Below, in pieces: positions 39,710-50,758 of a stretch of DNA of 64,000 nt; position 1 is the first letter of the stretch, and each line of letters opens with the position of its first letter. This DNA is from Mansonella perstans. Its lineage: Eukaryota; Nematoda; Chromadorea; Rhabditida; Onchocercidae. Made by a program: the position numbers and the translations under genes. The stretch is taken from assembly GCA_037074765.1 (NCBI GenBank), contig JBAMDO010000576.1, forward strand, positions 744,001-808,000, given 5' to 3'. The notes under the pieces are model-generated. The model searched no databases. It saw only the letters and a list, made by a program, of their open reading frames with translations, and was not told the origin of the DNA.

Positions 39710-41798
39710 ATGAATTTGACAATTTTAAGTAAAGAATTATGCAAATTATCATCAGCAAAGTAATTCTTTCCAATATTTTCACCTATGAAACACTTAATGA
39801 TCTTAGAGAGAGAGAGAGAGAGAGGGAGAAGAATGTTGTGTTGTTTCTAAAAAATCATTTCATAAAAACTTTTTCTTTGTGAAAAAAAATTGTTGGTTTG
39901 AGGTTTGCTACCTGTCAACAAAAAAGCAAATATTTAAAAAATGATATTTGTGTAAGATTAAATAATGCAAACATTCAATGAATAAACTTATTATAACCAT
40001 TGAAGACATATATGAAAGAACGAATTAACAGATGAAATGAAATAATGGATGAAATAAGCAGGCAACAATTTAGAAAATTTAATTTGTAATCACGTACCTT
40101 TTTTTTTTTTTTTAGAAAATTTCAAATTTAGCTTTTTCAAAAAAAAAAACTTTCAAAAAAAAATTTCAAATTTAGCAATTTAGAAAATTTAATTTGTAAT
40201 CACGTGATCAAAATCAATCGGAATTGCAGTGAAAAAGTAAACGAATTTACCGGGAAGTTACACGAGTTATGTATTGCTCTAAATGAACTTCGGGGAATTT
40301 GTGTATTTATTACTCAATGCGAAAAATTAAATGGAGAGCTAGAAGGTGAGCGTCGGTCACATGCTGACGAATTACGACAAATTAATCAGGTATGCAAGTT
40401 TCATTTTTATATCATCAGTTGATTTTTAAACTGGAATTGTTTTGCATTGTAAAATTCCTTATAACAAAATCTTAACTACAAAGTTAAACTTTTCAAAATC
40501 TCAATAATTCATGTCAGAAATGCTAAAAATTTTTCCACTGCAAGATTATTTGGCTTAAAGTTGATTGTCCGGTTTGGGACTTAAAAATGTGCTCAATGAA
40601 GCAAGTCTTCAAACTGGACAGGTGACATCATTTTCAAATTTCATAAAACTTATAGCTCTTAATTCTATGTTATTTTATGGAACTTGTGTCTTTAGGATAT
40701 AAATCATTTGGAAGATACTTTCAAAAGTTTGAAAAATGGAAATGATGCTAGAAAAGATAGCATCGCGCAAAAGTATCGTGAGATTGAGCGGGATTTGAAT
40801 CATACCAATGAAATTTTATGTGAAAGTGGTATTTCGGAAGCAGATTTGCTGACAAATGAAATGCTTTTTCCGTCACAATTTAATAGGTGAGGGTATGATT
40901 TTTTTTTTTTTTTTTGTGAAATAAACATGAAATTACGTATTTGGCGAAATTTTTGAAAATTCTGGATTCCGGAACAAATAACAGGATTTGATCCACCAGG
41001 ATTTGATCCATCAAAAAACAAGCTGTTATGAAACTCCAATGTTTTAATTAATGTAGTTTTTATTACAGTTTCATAAATTTAACCTTTAGAGTAGTCGATA
41101 ACAATTCCGCAAATCATTTGGCCCTAACGACGACGCCGCTTGTGCTGAATCAATTATCACATCTTTCATTCTTAGAAATGCTAAATCGACATCGGAATCA
41201 TATTTTGGAAGCTTCCGATCGAATTTTATGCACACCCGGTGGTGTAACAACCACAACCACTGCTTCTATGACAGCCATTATGTCAGCCATAAGTGAACCA
41301 GCCAAGATGAAGGTAGTACTTTTCGAAACATAACAATTTCAAAAAAAATTGAAATTGTATTAATGTTCTAATCAACGTCTGATTAAATGATCATTCAATT
41401 TAACTGCCAGAACCAAGTGACCAGTGATTCGTTGATAAAGAAAAATTCGATTGAATTATTTCGAGAATTTTACCATTGGTACAAAAGAAATCTCTAAGTT
41501 TATGAAGTTACATAGGCATCATTTTTTTCTTAGCTTTTGAAATACTTTTATTGAACGTTTTGCAAATATTTAAATCTTGATAAATTATTTATTTAATATA
41601 CATTTATTACTTCACGGATCTATGCAATTTAATTTATCTTCTCTTTTCGTTTTTTTTTTTTCTTTCGTCGGATTGCAGATATTACAGAAATGTCAATCCT
41701 GTGAACAACTCATTCATCGAAATGCTCCCATATGTCCACGGTGCAAGGTGAAAAGTCGATCGAAATATTCAAAAAGGTCGCGAAAATCGGAGCAATAA
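39710..41798 (+). CDS. ZC4H2 zinc-finger protein, divergent tandem copy B
   Basis: Five exons: 39710-39759, 40230-40389, 40696-40886, 41090-41312 and 41688-41798 (244 residues). Every intron phase equals that of copy A, and exons 2 and 3 have the same lengths (160 and 191). The start MNLTILSKELCKLSSA aligns with copy A's [14 protein letters not shown]. The coil (VNEFTGKLHELCIALNELRG, then YREIERDLNHTNEILCESGI) keeps the pattern but is strongly diverged; the linker is Thr-rich. The finger [20 protein letters not shown] is well kept: Cys210, Cys213, Cys224, Cys227 and His218. The tail is Lys/Arg/Ser-rich (VKSRSKYSKRSRKSEQ). The last exon could start at 41679, adding ILQ; I prefer 41688 because it aligns with copy A. 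An intact frame and splice sites argue for a working gene, not a pseudogene. Confidence 0.9.
39806..39829. repeat. GA microsatellite in intron 1 of ZC4H2 copy B
   Basis: AG dinucleotide run interrupted once by GGG near its 3' end. Confidence 0.9.
40066..40205. repeat. 30-base direct repeat before exon 2 of ZC4H2 copy B
   Basis: Positions 40066-40095 and 40176-40205 are identical (begin CAATTTAGAAAATTTAATTT, end CACGT). They are separated by T- and A-rich sequence that itself repeats AAATTTCAAATTTAGC. The second copy ends 21 bases before the exon 2 acceptor. Confidence 0.85.
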
Positions 41799-43375
41799 GA
41801 TTAAAGTATTCCTACTGTTATCAAGCGTTATTTGTTTTTTCCGGCATTCAAGCATTATTTTATTTCCACATATTCCGATTTTTCATCGTAATTGGCTATG
41901 AAAAATGGAGTAGTAATGAATAGTTATAATATAAGCCATACTTTAGTTATGAGAGTTCGAGAATTTGAGTTAATCCATGACTGATTTATGTACAGCGGGC
42001 AGAATTAAACTCATTCTCGCGTATAAAATTTTGAATTAATCTTTTTTTTTTATGTAAATTATTGACGATTATATTGTGCATGCGACAAATGTAGAACTAC
42101 ATGTGGTAGATACTGCATATTACATGGATCTACAAAATATCCACGTTTACCTCTCATTCCTCCAAAACAAATTTAATTTTATTTCACTTATTCAGCCAAT
42201 CAAACACACTATTTATTCCTCTCTAATATTTTAAATTCAAAAAATGAAAATTTCTGTTTTGTTTCAAATTTCTTTCTGCATTAGATATATTCAATTGATT
42301 ATTTATAGGTACAATTCATTGTTTTAACATTAATCATAAAAAATAACCACATAAATTTGCAATGACACACATGTTTGCAGTAATAATAAAATTTTTTGAA
42401 ATAAATCAAATTGATATCCCATTCAGAGACTAGCAAATCATCATTTCTTATCATTGCTCTTTGTTGTTGTATAACTTCGACTTGGTATCACTGACTGATA
42501 AGTGAATTGTAATGATAAGTGATAAATGAATTATCACAAACAAGATTGTTACTTGGGAGAAATAAACGATGGTACTGTTGCATATGGTAGACGCATATGG
42601 TATGTGATTGTAATTAATATCAGACATATTAATTGAAAATTTGATGAAGAGAAAACTGAGTCTAACTTTTTGTAAAAATCCATTTTCTTATAATATATGT
42701 AAGCGACAGTATTTCTATTTTAAAATACTACACTAGAATTGCACTTTAACATCAAACTTGTAGTGATTTAACTATTTTAATCTCATTACAAGCAAGATTA
42801 ATGGTATCGAAATATAAATGATACCTTAACAAAAGCAACAAGATAGGAGTATGCGGAAGAAAGATAGTCATAACTTGGTGATTGAGCAGTTGTTGCATCT
42901 GAAGATTGTGCATAGCACATCGAAGCACTCTAAGAAATACATCATTTAAGAGATTGTGTTCAGTTCAAAAATAAATCGTTGAAATGATATAAGAACAGAT
43001 AAATTTTAAATGAATGTGCTTGCAAAATGGTTACATCAGATAACGAAAAGCGATTTATTTTTTTTTTTTTTTTTTTTTAAAATTTTTATAAAATTTTTTA
43101 ATACACACTCTATCTTCCATGGATTGCATTGAAAGATCCTTTGATTGCAGATTATCATTAAAATCTTCTCGCTGCAATATTTGCTAATATTTCAAATTTC
43201 TAATTAAAATTCTTAGCTTTGAAAAAGAAATCGAATATGAATATTTTTCTCATTTTTTTGCTCCTAATGATTTTATCTGGGAAAAAGTAGTCAATTCAAA
43301 TCATTTTAATATCAGTTCTTGTTTTTCTTTACAATGTACGATGTGATAGTCATGTAATCTTTCATACTATATGAT
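41799..43375. other. Region between ZC4H2 copy B and the small minus-strand gene pair
   Basis: Mostly AT-rich and non-coding. Two items stand out. At 42825-42929 (-) there is a 105-base segment bounded by an acceptor (TTTCTTAG) and a donor (GTATCA). It is open in two frames, one giving SYDYLSSAYSYLVAFVK, and could be a further 3' exon of the gene ending near 43376. At about 42075-42178 (+) a short frame is Cys-rich (CACDKCRTTCGRYCILHGS). Confidence 0.4.
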
Positions 43376-44013
43376 TTATAGGAATTCTGAAATAAAATAC
43401 CGTACTCGTAAAAGATCATCAAAACGCCAAAATCTGTTTTTGAGGAATGGCGTTATCTCATTTTGTTGGAATTGAGCAGTTTTAATGGGTAAATCTTTGT
43501 AGACCGGTTCCAGTTCGATGTGCAATCTGGGATACATATCACGTCGTGATAACTTTATCGTCAACTCGATATCATCCCGAGGACTGGCGAAAAAATTTTC
43601 TACCACGTCATTTAGACACTGTAATTCCTAATGAATCGTTACGAATACATCACTGATTAAAAGAATAATATAACTGGAAAGCAAATAAATGCCGGTAAAT
43701 TATTGATAAGTTATGCAATATTAAGTTCTATACGATTCGTGATTAGACTGTTGATCAAAATAGCTTTCGATGAATATAACTTGTACCTTTTGCTACTGAT
43801 GAAGCTGCTAATGGCACTATTGATCGCAGTAAATAATAAATTTTAAATTTAAATTTGGTTGATACACCTCTGATGTATTACTTTTTATTTTCTAATTTTT
43901 TATTCTTTTTTATAATATCCTTAACTTTCGAACATAAAGCTTACTGTAGTTATCTTTTAAATCCACAATTTTATTGAAATCTTAGCTTCCTTCGATACAT
44001 TATCATACGGCAT
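43376..44013 (-). CDS. Small unrecognised protein, probable downstream operon gene
   Basis: Exon 43999-44013 (ATG, MPYDN, donor GTATCG) joins exon 43376-43627 (acceptor ATTAG), giving 88 residues. The second exon is convincingly coding: VVENFFASPRDDIELTIKLS, RRDMYPRLHIELEPVYKDLP and FLKNRFWRFDDLLRVR. No family recognised. It starts 53 bases after the stop of the gene above, a gap typical of nematode operons. An AAAAG acceptor touches the ATG. The 3' end is uncertain: donors GTACGG or GTATTT near 43400 could join the exon-like segment at 42825-42929. Alternatively this exon could be an alternative last exon of the gene above, because its phase (0) fits that gene's donor at 44473. Confidence 0.5.
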
Positions 44014-44066
44014 CTTTTGCAGCACAGCAATTTAACTAATTTTAGATCCTACAATACTTTTTAAAT

Positions 44067-45666
44067 TTATGCCTCTTTGGTGAGAATAGTTTCGTATAGT
44101 CCCCATAACGGAACAGGCGGGATCTCGAATGGCAGTTCATGTTCGGTAATCGGGCGATCTAGTTCAGTATCACTAATAAATCGCATTCTTGCTTTGCTTG
44201 AATCATCTTCCAACAACTGTTCTACAGCTACTTTATGCAATTCCTTGCTGATATTTTTTATCTGCAAAATTAATTCTGGTATTTTAATCCTGAGTTTCAA
44301 GATATTAAATTTGTATTTTGAAAATTTTTTGAAATACATATAAATAATTTATCTGTTAAAATCACTATTAATATTATTAGCTTTCAAGTATCCATTGAAC
44401 ATACACTGCTTTACTGAGGATTTGTCCTATAATAATTTCCGAATTAATGAGTAGTTTCCTGAATAGTCCTTACATTTTTGCTGTTAATCTTGGCCTTTTC
44501 CAGTGAGTCATCACTGATTGATTTTACAGAATCATAGGAAATTGTTCCAGAACTTTGCGAATATGTTCCAATCACATCGGTATTATAAGTTAGTATATTG
44601 TTTACCTTCGTTATTGTTACACCAGACTTACTGGACTCCTTTTCGGGCTTCTTTAATGTTATTTTATCCAATTTCTCGTTGTTATCTTGTATCTTCAAAT
44701 TAATTTCAATATTTTAAATGCTAAAATTTGATGCTTTCATAATTAGCGCATTTTAAAAATTTATTAATTCGTAATATTTTTGTTTCTGTTGCTTTTTCCT
44801 ATTTGGCAAGGTGCAAATATGGTTAAATATGGTTTACTCATACTGAAATTGGCAAATAATATTATTCCAATCTTTCAATTACAAAATAACAGAACAGTTT
44901 TTTAAATTCATTTAATATTCCTAACAGAAATCCTATGCTTGCCATATTTGACCTGAAAATAATGCTTTAAAATTATTATATAAAAAAGTAAATGATAGTT
45001 AAAGATGTCACAATATACAAATGTGAACATTTTTTCATGGTGATAATGAAACTAAATTTGCTATGTAGAAGAAATTTTCAAATTCATTAATGAGAGCAAT
45101 AAGCTTAGCAAAAGAACACCTGTAATTATTTGCAGTCTTTTATGGAATTCGAATTCGTAGAGGAATTGAATATGAAATTATAAATTGAAAAAAAATTTCA
45201 TTTGAAGAAAATTTCATTCAAAATTGGAATGTAAAATTTGCAAAATTTTCAAATCTTCAAGAGCAATACACTTAGAGATTTGTGAACAGATAGATTTCTA
45301 AATGGCTCTAAAAGTTGAAGGAACTCAAGACTGAATGAAACACATCCTTAATGAAGTTTATAGAAATTATGTTTTCTTTTACTCTGCATTTAGTGCTGTA
45401 CACCGTCAGCTATAACTATATATCTCAAAAACTTAGCGAAATTTAGCATTACAGTCAATTAACTGTCCCATTAATTCATTAATTCAATCAATCTTGATTT
45501 CAAAAGAACTTACGGTAGTTTTGGTTGGAATTGCTTGAACAGCTGTATTTTCAAAAGATTCCGGTGTAGCATATAATTCCGTTCGCATAGTAGCAGTTAA
45601 ATTTGCCGTTGGCTTTTCGGGTACCAATACTTTGATAGCATCTTTCTTCTTCCTCGACTTACGCAT
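44067..45666 (-). CDS. Small unrecognised basic/acidic protein
   Basis: Three exons, all in phase 0: 45514-45666, 44474-44692 and 44067-44261 (188 residues). The start is very basic (MRKSRKKKDAIKVLVPEKP). The middle is Lys/Ser/Thr-rich and probably disordered (KITLKKPEKESSKSGVTITK, TYSQSSGTISYDSVKSISDD). The end is more ordered and acidic (ELHKVAVEQLLEDDSSKARM, ELPFEIPPVPLWGLYETILT). No domain or family recognised. The 5' side has a strong acceptor (CTTTGCGCAG, 45687-45696) only 20 bases before the ATG, suited to spliced-leader addition or to a cis-spliced 5' UTR exon. The next gene starts 53 bases after the stop. Confidence 0.65.
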
Positions 45667-48131
45667 CTAAATTACTTTGTCGTCTTCTGCGCAAAGAAAA
45701 AAAAGACTTTACTAAATATTTCCGACCTATGAAATCATTTTAAAATAAATTATTACCTCAGACAAAATTATGAATTTATGAAATAAATGAATAATCAATA
45801 CAATACATTTTTATGAATTTTTCATTCCATGGATGTTGAGAGAAATTTTTGCATAATTTAGAAGAAAATTTAATCAGTTTCAAGCAATCATTTTTCTATA
45901 TTTGCTCAATACGATGCTTCCATAATCACATTTGGCCATCTTTGATAATCAATTCTGAAATTATAGACCAAAGATTTGTCATTATTTTCATCATTTAAAA
46001 ATTATCAAATTACTTCAAGTATTACTTTCGAAAACGATTTATTTGTAAAATTTTTCGCATTACTTTAACAATGATATTTCCTTAATTATCTGATAAATTA
46101 TTCAATGCTTCAAATAACCAATTTAAGTTACCCGTAGAATTTCAAATAAAAAAATAAGAAAAATTGATAAGCTTTCCAATTTCATAATCATTATAACAAA
46201 GATTTGATAAGTTTAAAATTCCCAAAAGTATTAATATTTATTTATCGCACAAATATTTAACGCATTACTTTTTTTTTTTTTTTTTTTATTAATATAAAAT
46301 CTATATTGGAAAAGAAATAAGGCGATATTTCGATAGCTGAAGCAAATTTTTTCATTTTCATTTAACTGAATTATAAATGATAATATTTCAGAATCTAATA
46401 TTGAGAAGAAATTTTAAAAGATAATATTTACTTGAATAATCTTTTATATCGATAAAGATCAAATAAATGCCTCTTTCTTGATGATGTTGAAGAATAAACA
46501 GTGAAAAGATCAAATTTTAATGATCATAGTTAAAAATCAGTAATTTCTTAATAATTCATAAAAAATTCAGAGTTAAAATCTAATTTTGTTATTACTTCAA
46601 ATTCTAACAATATCTTTCTGCAAGTATTTCATGCAAAATTTCTAACAACAACAATAATCTTTCTTATCATATAAACGTTCACTATTTTCAAAATTAACAT
46701 TTAAAAATATTCATTAAAAATGATTTTATTTGTTAAAATTATTTTAAAAAAAATTTTTTTTTTAACAAAATTTTTATCCAATTAAAAAAAAATGTTATCA
46801 AAATGATACAAATAATATACAATTTTAGTATGTTGTATTGTATCAAAATAGTACGATTACTGTCTCAAAAAAGTTAAAAGACATTAATAATAAATCATTA
46901 ATGAATGATACCACTTGTTACGGTAGGTAGGTAGGTAGGTAGGATAAGAGAGAGAGAGAGAGAGAAATTGAAGAATGGAAAAAGAAGAAAAAGGGTCAAA
47001 CTTTTTCCTCTTTATTTCTCTAAAATTTTTCCCTTCTCTTTTTTACCCCCCCCCCAATATTGCCTCAACTACAATACCTCTCCTCTTTTCATACAATTAT
47101 CTATTTTCTTCTTCCCATCATCCCCATCATACTACACTACACCAACAATTATTATCCTAAAACTTCTTTTTCTCACTTTCCTATTTTTCATTTTACATCA
47201 AACATCGAGAGAGAGAGAGAGAGATAGATAGATAGATGCCTCTTTTCTTAGTGGTTGAAGAAATAAAACAATGAAAAATGAATAGTTCATTAGTTTAAAA
47301 TTAAAATTTTATTGATAAGCATCAAAAAATTTCCTCAAATCAACAAATTTTGGCTGTATTCATTTACTTTTTTCTTTTTGTTTCATTTGTTTACACAATA
47401 AATCATTTCAATATATATACATATATTTTTTTTTTCGATTTTTGCTCTTTTGTAAAAATTTTCAAAAAATTTTATCACAATTGTACTACACTTATTTACT
47501 TCTCACTGCAATATTTTCCAAAATATTTATCACTCTTATTTCTCCTTCCAAATTTTTAATCCCAAAAATTTTTACCTATTTTTTTTCATTTTTAACAAAT
47601 ATTTTACTAATTCAGATAAAAATGCATTTTTTTTTTTTTTTTTTTTTTTTTGAAATCGTAGGCCTTTTTTGTAATCGAAGAAAAAAAAAAATCCTTAATA
47701 GGATATTTGAAGTTCATATCTGTTAGCGAAATTGTTGCATTTTACAATCATTTTTTTGTATCATGAAATCCTTTGGATGACACTATTTTTTAGATTAATT
47801 CTTAAAAAAAGCAAAATAAAAAAATTAATTTTATAGCTTTTTTTTTTGATCATAAAAATTGCATGATATGAAAAGAGATTTGAAATTAATCTCAAAAATT
47901 TTGAACTGATTTACATTTTTGTCTCCCTGAAAATTCACTCATACGATACACTACTACCTTTTTTTACGCAGTTGTTTTATTATAAGGACTTCACTATTGA
48001 AGTTGTTGTTGATGTGTGCTGAAATATTGCCTGTCTAGAAGGAATTGTAATTCATATTGATTGGTGACAGGATGTGTCCCTGATACCCGTCGTCTTAATG
48101 AAAATCATTTCCTAAACCTTCCCGTACTCAC
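45667..48131. other. AT-rich spacer with simple repeats
   Basis: No gene supported. It contains a GGTA run followed by a GA run (46921-46964), a nine-base C run near 47047, a GA/GATA run (47207-47237) and long T runs near 46270 and 47630. Open frames at 46968-47231 and 47350-47726 are pyrimidine-run artefacts. Confidence 0.6.
46921..46964. repeat. GGTA and GA microsatellites
   Basis: Six GGTA-type units followed by a GA run. Confidence 0.9.
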
Positions 48132-50758
48132 CAATACCATCCCGTATCAGGTCGTACAACGGGCAAGTTACTAGCTGCGGCATGTACAGTGATTTTTCTC
48201 CCTTTTGAACAACGACTAAAAAGAAAATGAATTTTGGATAAAATGAAACCAAAGATTGAAGAAATTTCATCGGTTAGCCTAACAACCAATAATGGATACT
48301 TTTTTTTTTCTTTCATGTAAATCCATTCTGGAACTCTGACAATGACACACTGTGTCAATTGCTATTAGAATTTCACATTCTCTAGCTTAAAATATGAGAC
48401 GAAAATTCGAGACATCTTAAGAAATATTCACAAGCAATTTTTGAAATTAAATTTTACTATTGCTGCCAAAACTTTTACTGCAAATTGAAAGTAGTAAAAA
48501 AGAATTCCATCAGCATACTACAATCATTTTCCAATTTTTTCCAATTTATAGTCAGTTAAAATTCGAATTTAGAAAACTCTATTGAATTTTTTAGAATGGA
48601 TAAATTCTCTTTTCGTATTAAATTCAACTGAATCTGAACATCGAATAAGCAAGCCTATATTTCATCCATATGTCAGCAAATTTACGAAAGATTTTAGGCA
48701 ATATTTCACTGGAGAAAAAGCTCTATAATATCCAATAAAAATTAGCTATAAGCCAACAGAGTTTTCTTGCATTTCATTTCAATACATACTAATTGGATAA
48801 TTACTATGTATAATAGGATCAATTATCCACATTTCTTTCTTGATTTTATACCAACAAACAATAAAACAAATAAAAGGATTGCCATCTCTGAACAGAAGAA
48901 GCTGGACTACTAATCATTAGAGATTGTTGATTGTTGACAAAGAGTTCAAATGTTTGAACATGTTTCATCGAGATGTTTGGGGCCATTAGTTTCAATTTTA
49001 ATATATTTTTATAGTATCAGTTGAACTTTGAAAACATATTATGCGCAAAATATGTGTTGATAAATTGCAGCATTTTACTGCATCAGAAGTGAGAAATTGC
49101 CAAAAAAAAGTTTCCAGGATTGAGAACGTGGAATTCTCATATCTGATAGCAAACCCATCAACATTGGCCTTTTTTCAACGATGTTCGATTTAATTTCACG
49201 CTTACTTTTCGCTAAAATCTATAAATAATTGTTTCTTTACCTGTCTTTATTTGATAGTAACAGAACTTTGACATCACTTAGATTGTGGTAGAGAATTGAT
49301 ATTCTAGCCAATGAAAGTGTTGAATAAAAAACTGATACTACTAGTATGAGAATATAAAAAAAAAAAAAAAAATCTGCAAACATGATACTATTAGTGTGAT
49401 AAAAAAAAAAAAAAAAAACTTGCGAACCTGTTACTACCACAATACGAGAACACTATGATGAAAAATTCGACAGCATTTATCTTTTTTTTGCTGCTATTAT
49501 TCCTGAAAATTTTATCACATTTGCTTTAAAAGCACAATTTAATGTCTATAAAATTTTTAAACCTTTCTTCATTCCAACAACTTATGAATCAAACATCTGA
49601 AAATGTTGAAATTTTTAAGTAATAATACGTTGTAGTAGTATGTTAGTAATTAATTTTTTTACTGCAAAAAAAATTGATAAAAAGAAAAGAAACGGTAAAT
49701 TAATATAATAGAAGCAAATATTTTTCCATCGATAGTTCATCGTTTAAACTTTAAACTTCATCATTTATGTTTAAATATAGAAGAGATAGCGTATGATTAT
49801 GATAAAAGAGTAATTTTGGGGGGGCGAAAAAAAAAATATTAAAATATAAATTTTAAAAGATAAAAAAAAAAAAACGGTTCATCATAATTTAAATGTATAC
49901 ATTATTCATCGGTGAATAGCTCAATCTAAATATAGCGATAAGAATTTGTAAATGAAAAAAGAGTAGAAGAAGCTAAGGAATCTAAAACAAATGGAAAATA
50001 TATTGGTAATAATTTTTCTGTTTAATTTACTCCTTCTTTTTACACTTCCTCTTTACATTTTTTCCATTTAACAAATAAATGATATTTCAAAAAAAAAAAA
50101 AAAATTTGGTGCCATGCAGTTCTTTTGAATTTCACCTTTGCTTTCTCACTTTTCTATTATCTCATCTATACTAGGGCTAATCTTTATTCCTACTATAGTA
50201 TCAACTAACTACTACTACTACTATAACATCAAAAAATAACTGCCAAATAACTATTCATATTTTAGATATTATTACAATGATAAATTTACTACAACTATCC
50301 CATTCACATATATCACATTCTCTAAATATCATAAAGTTATCATTCTAAATAAAATAACAATAAAGATTAATTTATTTCATTAAATTTTAAAATATTAATC
50401 GAAATTTTACACTTTAAAATTAGACATTACATCTTAAAAATGTTAAATATCTTTAAATATCCAATTGTGGGTGACATATATTTTTCAAAAAAATGACAAA
50501 ATTTTTTAAAAAAATTTATACAAACAAAAATGTAACAAAAAAAAAAAAAAAAAGGCATTGCCGCGAAACCTTTTATTTCTGTTGTTCGCTATAATTTCTT
50601 AACCCAATTTGTCCTTCTTTCTTCTGCCTTCTTCTGTCTCTTCTTTTTTGCTCTCCTCTTGCGTCGTCGTTGTCGTCGTTGAAATCAATCCTTTTGCCAT
50701 TTTGCCGCTGGGTTACTGTAATCCACCGATCTGATTGCAATTTAGTTGGGCGATACAT
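48132..50758 (-). CDS. Candidate two-exon gene fragment (doubtful)
   Basis: Exon 48132-48215 has a strong acceptor (CTTTTTAG) and a consensus donor (GTGAGT). Exon 50604-50758, less AT-rich than its surroundings, has a possible donor (GTTAAG). Spliced, two different frames stay open through both. One, from the ATG at 50698-50700, gives MAKGLISTTTTTTQEESKKE and then VVVQKGEKSLYMPQLVTCPL. The other, from the ATG at 50756-50758, gives MYRPTKLQSDRWITVTQRQN and then RCSKGRKITVHAAASNLPVV. No homologue is recognised for either and no downstream exon was found. They might also be untranslated 5' exons leading to the acceptor at 45687. Treat as an exon prediction only. Confidence 0.3.

Noticed and set aside
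47350..47726. Phe-rich membrane-like frames
   Set aside because: Caused by long T runs in AT-rich spacer, with no conserved motif or exon signals.
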